From the NCBI RefSeq assembly GCF_021249405.1, contig NZ_CP089593.1, positions 930,001 through 994,000 of the forward strand: a stretch of 64,000 bases of DNA, written 5' to 3'. The stretch comes from Halobacterium zhouii. GTDB lineage: Archaea > Halobacteriota > Halobacteria > Halobacteriales > Halobacteriaceae. This document shows positions 60,948-64,000 of the stretch, piece after piece. Position 1 is the first letter of the stretch; each line of letters opens with the position of its first letter. A program made the position numbers and the translations under genes. The notes under the pieces were generated by a model. That model was not told where the DNA came from, did not search any database, and worked only from the letters and a program-made list of their open reading frames with translations.

Positions 60948-61412
60948 ATGCGACGGACACAACCCACCCCTGACGGCGTACCCCGGGGGCAGACCACCAT
61001 GGACTTCGCCGCGGGCATCAGCATCTTCCTCGTCACCGTGGCGTTCGCGTTCGCGTTCGTCCCCGGAATCGTCGAACCGTTCGACGGCGGCGACGTCGCG
61101 AACCCCGTCACCGCGAACCGCCTCGCCGACGAACTCGCGTCCGACCGACTCGCGAGCCCGGACAACCCGTACGCGCTGAACGAGACTGCCGTCGAGACGT
61201 TCTTCGACGAGCCGCCGTCAATCGAGGAGAAACTCGCCGTGCAGGACCGGGACTCCGTGCGCGTCGTCCTCGAGAACAACACCACGATGGACGGCCCCGC
61301 GGTCGTCGCAGCGGCGGGTGACCAGGTTCCCGACGACGCCAGCGTCACAACCGCGTGGCGGACGGTGTCCTACCGGGGAGAACGCGCCGACCTGATCGTG
61401 AGGGTGTGGTGA
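60948..61412 (+). CDS. Type IV pilin-like protein 1
   Basis: 154 residues from ATG 60948 (a GTG at 60942 is possible). The class III signal peptide has the short basic leader ending PRGQ, followed by TTMDFAAGISIFLVTVAFAF. Cleavage after the RG pair by a prepilin peptidase leaves a hydrophobic assembly helix. The mature part is acidic and has no Cys. First of four pilin-like genes in the operon. Confidence 0.82.
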   Translation: MRRTQPTPDGVPRGQTTMDFAAGISIFLVTVAFAFAFVPGIVEPFDGGDVANPVTANRLADELASDRLASPDNPYALNETAVETFFDEPPSIEEKLAVQDRDSVRVVLENNTTMDGPAVVAAAGDQVPDDASVTTAWRTVSYRGERADLIVRVW

Positions 61413-61413
61413 G

Positions 61414-61995
61414 ATGCGCGCGCAAGCCCACACCCTCGAGGGAGTCGCCGCGTCGCTCGTCGTCGTGCTCGCCGTGGTGTTCGCGCTCCAGTCCACGGCG
61501 GTGACGCCGCTCACCGCAAGTACAGCGAGCCAGCACATCGAAACCCAGCACGAGCGCGCCCTCAACGGCCTGCTCGAGACTGCTCGCGAGGACGGCGAAC
61601 TCACGGAGACGCTGCTGTACTGGAACAACTCCTCTGCGACCTTCCAGCACGCGGACGACGAGGGATACTATGTCGGCGACCCACCCAACACCACCTTCGG
61701 GAACACGCTCGAGGAGGCCTTCGACGACTCCGCGGTCGCGTACAACGTGAACATCTACTACGTCGGCCCGAACGGCAACCGCCAGACCCGCCGAGTGGTC
61801 TACCACGGCGCACCGAGTTCCGACGCCGTCGCCGCCACTCGCGTCGTCACGCTGTTCGACGACCAGACGTTCACGAACCAGAACGGCCGCACCATCGCGG
61901 TCGAGAACGCGTCGTACCTCGAACCCCAGGCGCCGACTGTTCCCGGGCCCGTGTACAGCGTCGTCGAGGTGGAGGTGGTCGTATGGCGGATGTGA
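61414..61995 (+). CDS. Type IV pilin-like protein 2 (DUF7288-like)
   Basis: 193 residues starting MRAQAHTLEGVAASLVVVLA. The short leader RAQAHTLEG and the following hydrophobic segment (VAASLVVVLAVVFALQS) form a pilin-type N-terminus. It is rich in Asn and Tyr downstream, with several NxS/T sites that could be glycosylated (WNNSSATF, NNTTFGN-like). The stop overlaps the next gene by 13 bp. Confidence 0.8.
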   Translation: MRAQAHTLEGVAASLVVVLAVVFALQSTAVTPLTASTASQHIETQHERALNGLLETAREDGELTETLLYWNNSSATFQHADDEGYYVGDPPNTTFGNTLEEAFDDSAVAYNVNIYYVGPNGNRQTRRVVYHGAPSSDAVAATRVVTLFDDQTFTNQNGRTIAVENASYLEPQAPTVPGPVYSVVEVEVVVWRM

Positions 61996-62477
61996 TCGAC
62001 CGGTTGACGGCGAGCGCCCCCAGCGTTCCCGTCCCCGGCGCGGGCGACAGTCGAGCCGTCTCCACGACGGTCGGCTACGTCCTGAACCTCGGCGTCGCTA
62101 CCATCCTCGTGACGACGCTGCTGCTCTCCGCGGGCACGCTCGTCGAGAACCAGCGCCAGGCGGCCGCGCGGACCGAACTCAGCGTGGTCGGCGAGCGCGT
62201 CGCCTCGGACCTCGCCACCGCCGACCAGCTCGCGCGCGCCAGCGACGGCGGGACCGTCCGCCTCGTCGTTCGGGTTCCCGAGCGCGTCGTCGGGTCGACC
62301 TACGAGATACGGGTGAACCAGACCGGCGACGAGCGCGTGGTGCTCGTCGCGAGCGACCCCGACGTGCGGGTGACTGTTCCCTTCGACAGCGAGACGACGG
62401 TGCCCGCCACGATCCAGCCCAGTGGCGCCTTCGTCATCGTCTACAACGACACGAAACTGGTGATCGAGGATGCGTAG
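61983..62477 (+). CDS. Type IV pilin-like protein 3 (DUF7266-like)
   Basis: 164 residues. A long leader ends in DSRAVSTTVGYVLNLGVATI, where the SRAVSTT motif and the hydrophobic stretch are typical of haloarchaeal pilins and pilin-like DUF7266 proteins. The C-terminal part is beta-rich (TVRLVVRVPERVVGSTYEIR). Overlaps its neighbours at both ends, so it is translationally coupled. Confidence 0.8.
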   Translation: MADVIDRLTASAPSVPVPGAGDSRAVSTTVGYVLNLGVATILVTTLLLSAGTLVENQRQAAARTELSVVGERVASDLATADQLARASDGGTVRLVVRVPERVVGSTYEIRVNQTGDERVVLVASDPDVRVTVPFDSETTVPATIQPSGAFVIVYNDTKLVIEDA

Positions 62478-63270
62478 CACGGGCGACGCCCCGAGCGCGC
62501 GTCGCGTGGACGCCGCCTCAGGACCGCGGAGCGCGGACGACGCCTCGCGGCTGGGGCGAGCGCTCAGCGACGTCCTCGGGTTCGTGCTCATCTTCGGCAT
62601 CGTCGTGTCGACCGTCGCGGTCGTCTACGTCGGCGGGTTCGACGCGCTCACCGAAGCCCGGGACGTGCAGCGCTTCGACAACGCCGAGCGCGCATTCGAC
62701 GTGCTCGACGCGAACGTCGAGGACCTCGCGCTGCGCGGCGCGCCGAGTCGCGCGACCGAGATCCGCCTCGCCGATGCCTCCATCGGGTTCGGGCCGCCGG
62801 TGTCGTTCAACGTCACCACCGAGTCCGGCAGGTGGTACCAGCGCTCGATACGACCGATTGTCTACCGCACCGACGACGGCAGCGAACTCGTCTACGCGAA
62901 CGGCGCGCTGTTCCGGCAGTACGGCGACCGCGCGGTCATGTTCGACCCGCCGCGGATCATCACTGGCAATCGGACGCTGATTCCGCTCGTGGCGACCGAC
63001 GACGCGAGCAGCGGGGTCAGCGCGCTCGACACCCGCCGCTTGCTCGTTCGAACGCAGGTAAGCGGTCGGAACGTCGCCCGGTTCGAGAACGCGAAAGCGA
63101 ACCTCACCATCACGTCGCCGCGAGCGAGCGCGTGGGAGCGCTACCTCGAGGACGACGTCGGACTCACCTGTACTGGGCCGGAGGACGGAGTCAGCGGCGA
63201 AGTGACCTGCCGTCTGCCCCCGGGTGACGTCTACATCCAGGACGTGAGCGTGGCAGTCTCGTTCACGTAG
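62470..63270 (+). CDS. Type IV pilin-like protein 4 (DUF7289-like)
   Basis: 266 residues. The N-terminal leader of about 34 residues ends in RLGRALSDVLGFVLIFGIVV, the pilin motif found in DUF7289 proteins. The C-terminal domain is larger than in the other three and contains two Cys (GLTCTGPEDGVSGEVTCRLP) that could form a disulfide. It closes the operon and converges with the last gene. Confidence 0.8.
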   Translation: MRSTGDAPSARRVDAASGPRSADDASRLGRALSDVLGFVLIFGIVVSTVAVVYVGGFDALTEARDVQRFDNAERAFDVLDANVEDLALRGAPSRATEIRLADASIGFGPPVSFNVTTESGRWYQRSIRPIVYRTDDGSELVYANGALFRQYGDRAVMFDPPRIITGNRTLIPLVATDDASSGVSALDTRRLLVRTQVSGRNVARFENAKANLTITSPRASAWERYLEDDVGLTCTGPEDGVSGEVTCRLPPGDVYIQDVSVAVSFT

Positions 63271-63294
63271 CTACTGGCCATCCAGGCGGCGTCG

Positions 63295-64000
63295 TCACGT
63301 AACCGTCGCGTTCACCGTGTTCTTCGTGATGTGGAGATAGGTGACGACGTTCGCGCTCGACGCCGAGTATTCGACCGACCCGGTCGACTGTTCGAGGGCG
63401 ACGCTGCCGGAGTTCCCGTGCGATTCCTGACTGCCCTTCGTCTCCACGAAGAGTTCCACGTTCGGCCCCATCTTCGTGAGGTAGTGGTTCGTGATGTACC
63501 CCGTAGACCGGTTCGAGAGCGGAGAACTATCGCTTTCGCCCATGTACGTGAGGTTCGTATCGCCGGCGAAGTTGAAGTGTAGGACCGGGTCCTTATCGTT
63601 GTCCCCAGGGCACTCGTAGGTGAACGCCGAGTTGGACTTTTTGAACGCCGACGTATTCTCCCACCGGTGAGTGGTGTCGCCGTTCGCGTAGGTGACTGTT
63701 ACTGTGGGGGACTTTCCGTTATCTTTGCACGGATTGCCGCTGCCGATGTGCATCTCGATTCGCTGTGGCCCCTCCTCGGCGACGAGTGCCCAGTCGAGGT
63801 CGCTGAAGTCGGAACTCTTGCTCGATTCGAGCGTGAACTCCAGGGACTGGACCGCGTCGTCGTCCCCGTCAGAGAGTCCGCGGATCTGCCGTGGCATGTT
63901 GTCGAGACTGAACGTGCCGCCCGTTCCGCGGGCGATGAGCCGAAGGCTGACCTTCGACTGCTCGGGGTAGACGGTCACGTTCCCCGTGGTGCGATCCTCG
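63295..64000 (-). CDS. Partial secreted or pilin-like protein, 5' end outside window
   Basis: The minus-strand frame is open to the window edge; a GTG at 63978 is in frame, but the codons upstream (EDRTTGN) are also open, so the real start lies beyond 64000. About 235 visible residues, rich in Ser, Asn and Thr, with beta-strand patterns and two Cys (NPCKDNGKSP and FTYECPGD). It resembles the C-terminal domain of DUF7289-type pilin-like proteins by context and composition. Its base composition is lower in G+C than the adjacent operon. Confidence 0.6.
   Translation of the reverse strand, partial: EDRTTGNVTVYPEQSKVSLRLIARGTGGTFSLDNMPRQIRGLSDGDDDAVQSLEFTLESSKSSDFSDLDWALVAEEGPQRIEMHIGSGNPCKDNGKSPTVTVTYANGDTTHRWENTSAFKKSNSAFTYECPGDNDKDPVLHFNFAGDTNLTYMGESDSSPLSNRSTGYITNHYLTKMGPNVELFVETKGSQESHGNSGSVALEQSTGSVEYSASSANVVTYLHITKNTVNATVT

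Overview
The window is chromosomal DNA from an extremely halophilic archaeon (class Halobacteria). The evidence is high G+C, very acidic proteins, many leaderless genes with a TATA-like element 25-30 bp before the start codon, Tat lipoproteins, a bat-type HTH regulator, archaeal ribosomal proteins S15 and S3Ae, TFE-alpha, KEOPS Pcc1, aTrm56, RibL and archaeal type IV pilus genes. I cannot name the genus. No transposase, integrase or CRISPR array was found.

Layout. 1-4978: a truncated PAS histidine kinase carrying an unusual in-frame array of palindromes, then small genes, a bat-type regulator, a cyclase-family hydrolase and a UspA protein. 5198-12768: a tightly overlapping minus-strand stress operon, prkA1-prkA2-yeaH-like-spoVR, with its promoter region at 12769-13167. 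13168-24311: a GAF protein, a PadR regulator, an epimerase, an SDR, tRNA methyltransferase Trm56, TFE with a DUF2110 protein, a CinA/MoaB-type protein, an AcoX-type kinase and an AbrB-PhoU regulator. 24439-25144: a gene with no usable start codon and a second copy of the palindromic array. 25121-40683: a LEA/WHy surface protein, nitrilase, Nudix, aldehyde dehydrogenase, RIO-like kinase, acyl-CoA dehydrogenase, RibL with a JAMM protein, a RecJ-like DHH protein, a PLD-type membrane protein, a HEAT protein, a PssA-type enzyme and a halocyanin-like protein. 40887-43341: an information-processing operon (rps15, a recJ-like gene, pcc1, rps3ae). 43584-44726: tRNA-Ala(GGC) followed by a small lower-GC patch with a frameshifted membrane-protein gene. 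44727-55848: membrane proteins and lipoproteins, a cystathionine synthase/lyase, a possible metal-uptake group (Cys4 membrane protein, DyP-like Tat protein, P19/Tp34-like Tat protein), hpt, and a MacB-type ABC exporter. 55925-64000: a type IV pilus locus (PilB ATPase, PilC, four pilin-like genes) and a convergent partial gene.

Two repeat phenomena stand out. First, composite palindromic units of 48, 51 or 54 bp occur in-frame inside the histidine kinase (650-901) and again about 24 kb away at the 3' end of the LEA gene (24967-25144); a shared 99-bp stretch differs at only 3 positions. All units in the kinase keep the reading frame, and the first palindrome coincides with the kinase's own N-box codons. 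Second, at least ten intergenic gaps carry short degenerate tandem arrays (period 17-30 bp, 2-5 copies, a different sequence each time), several of which run through a stop codon.
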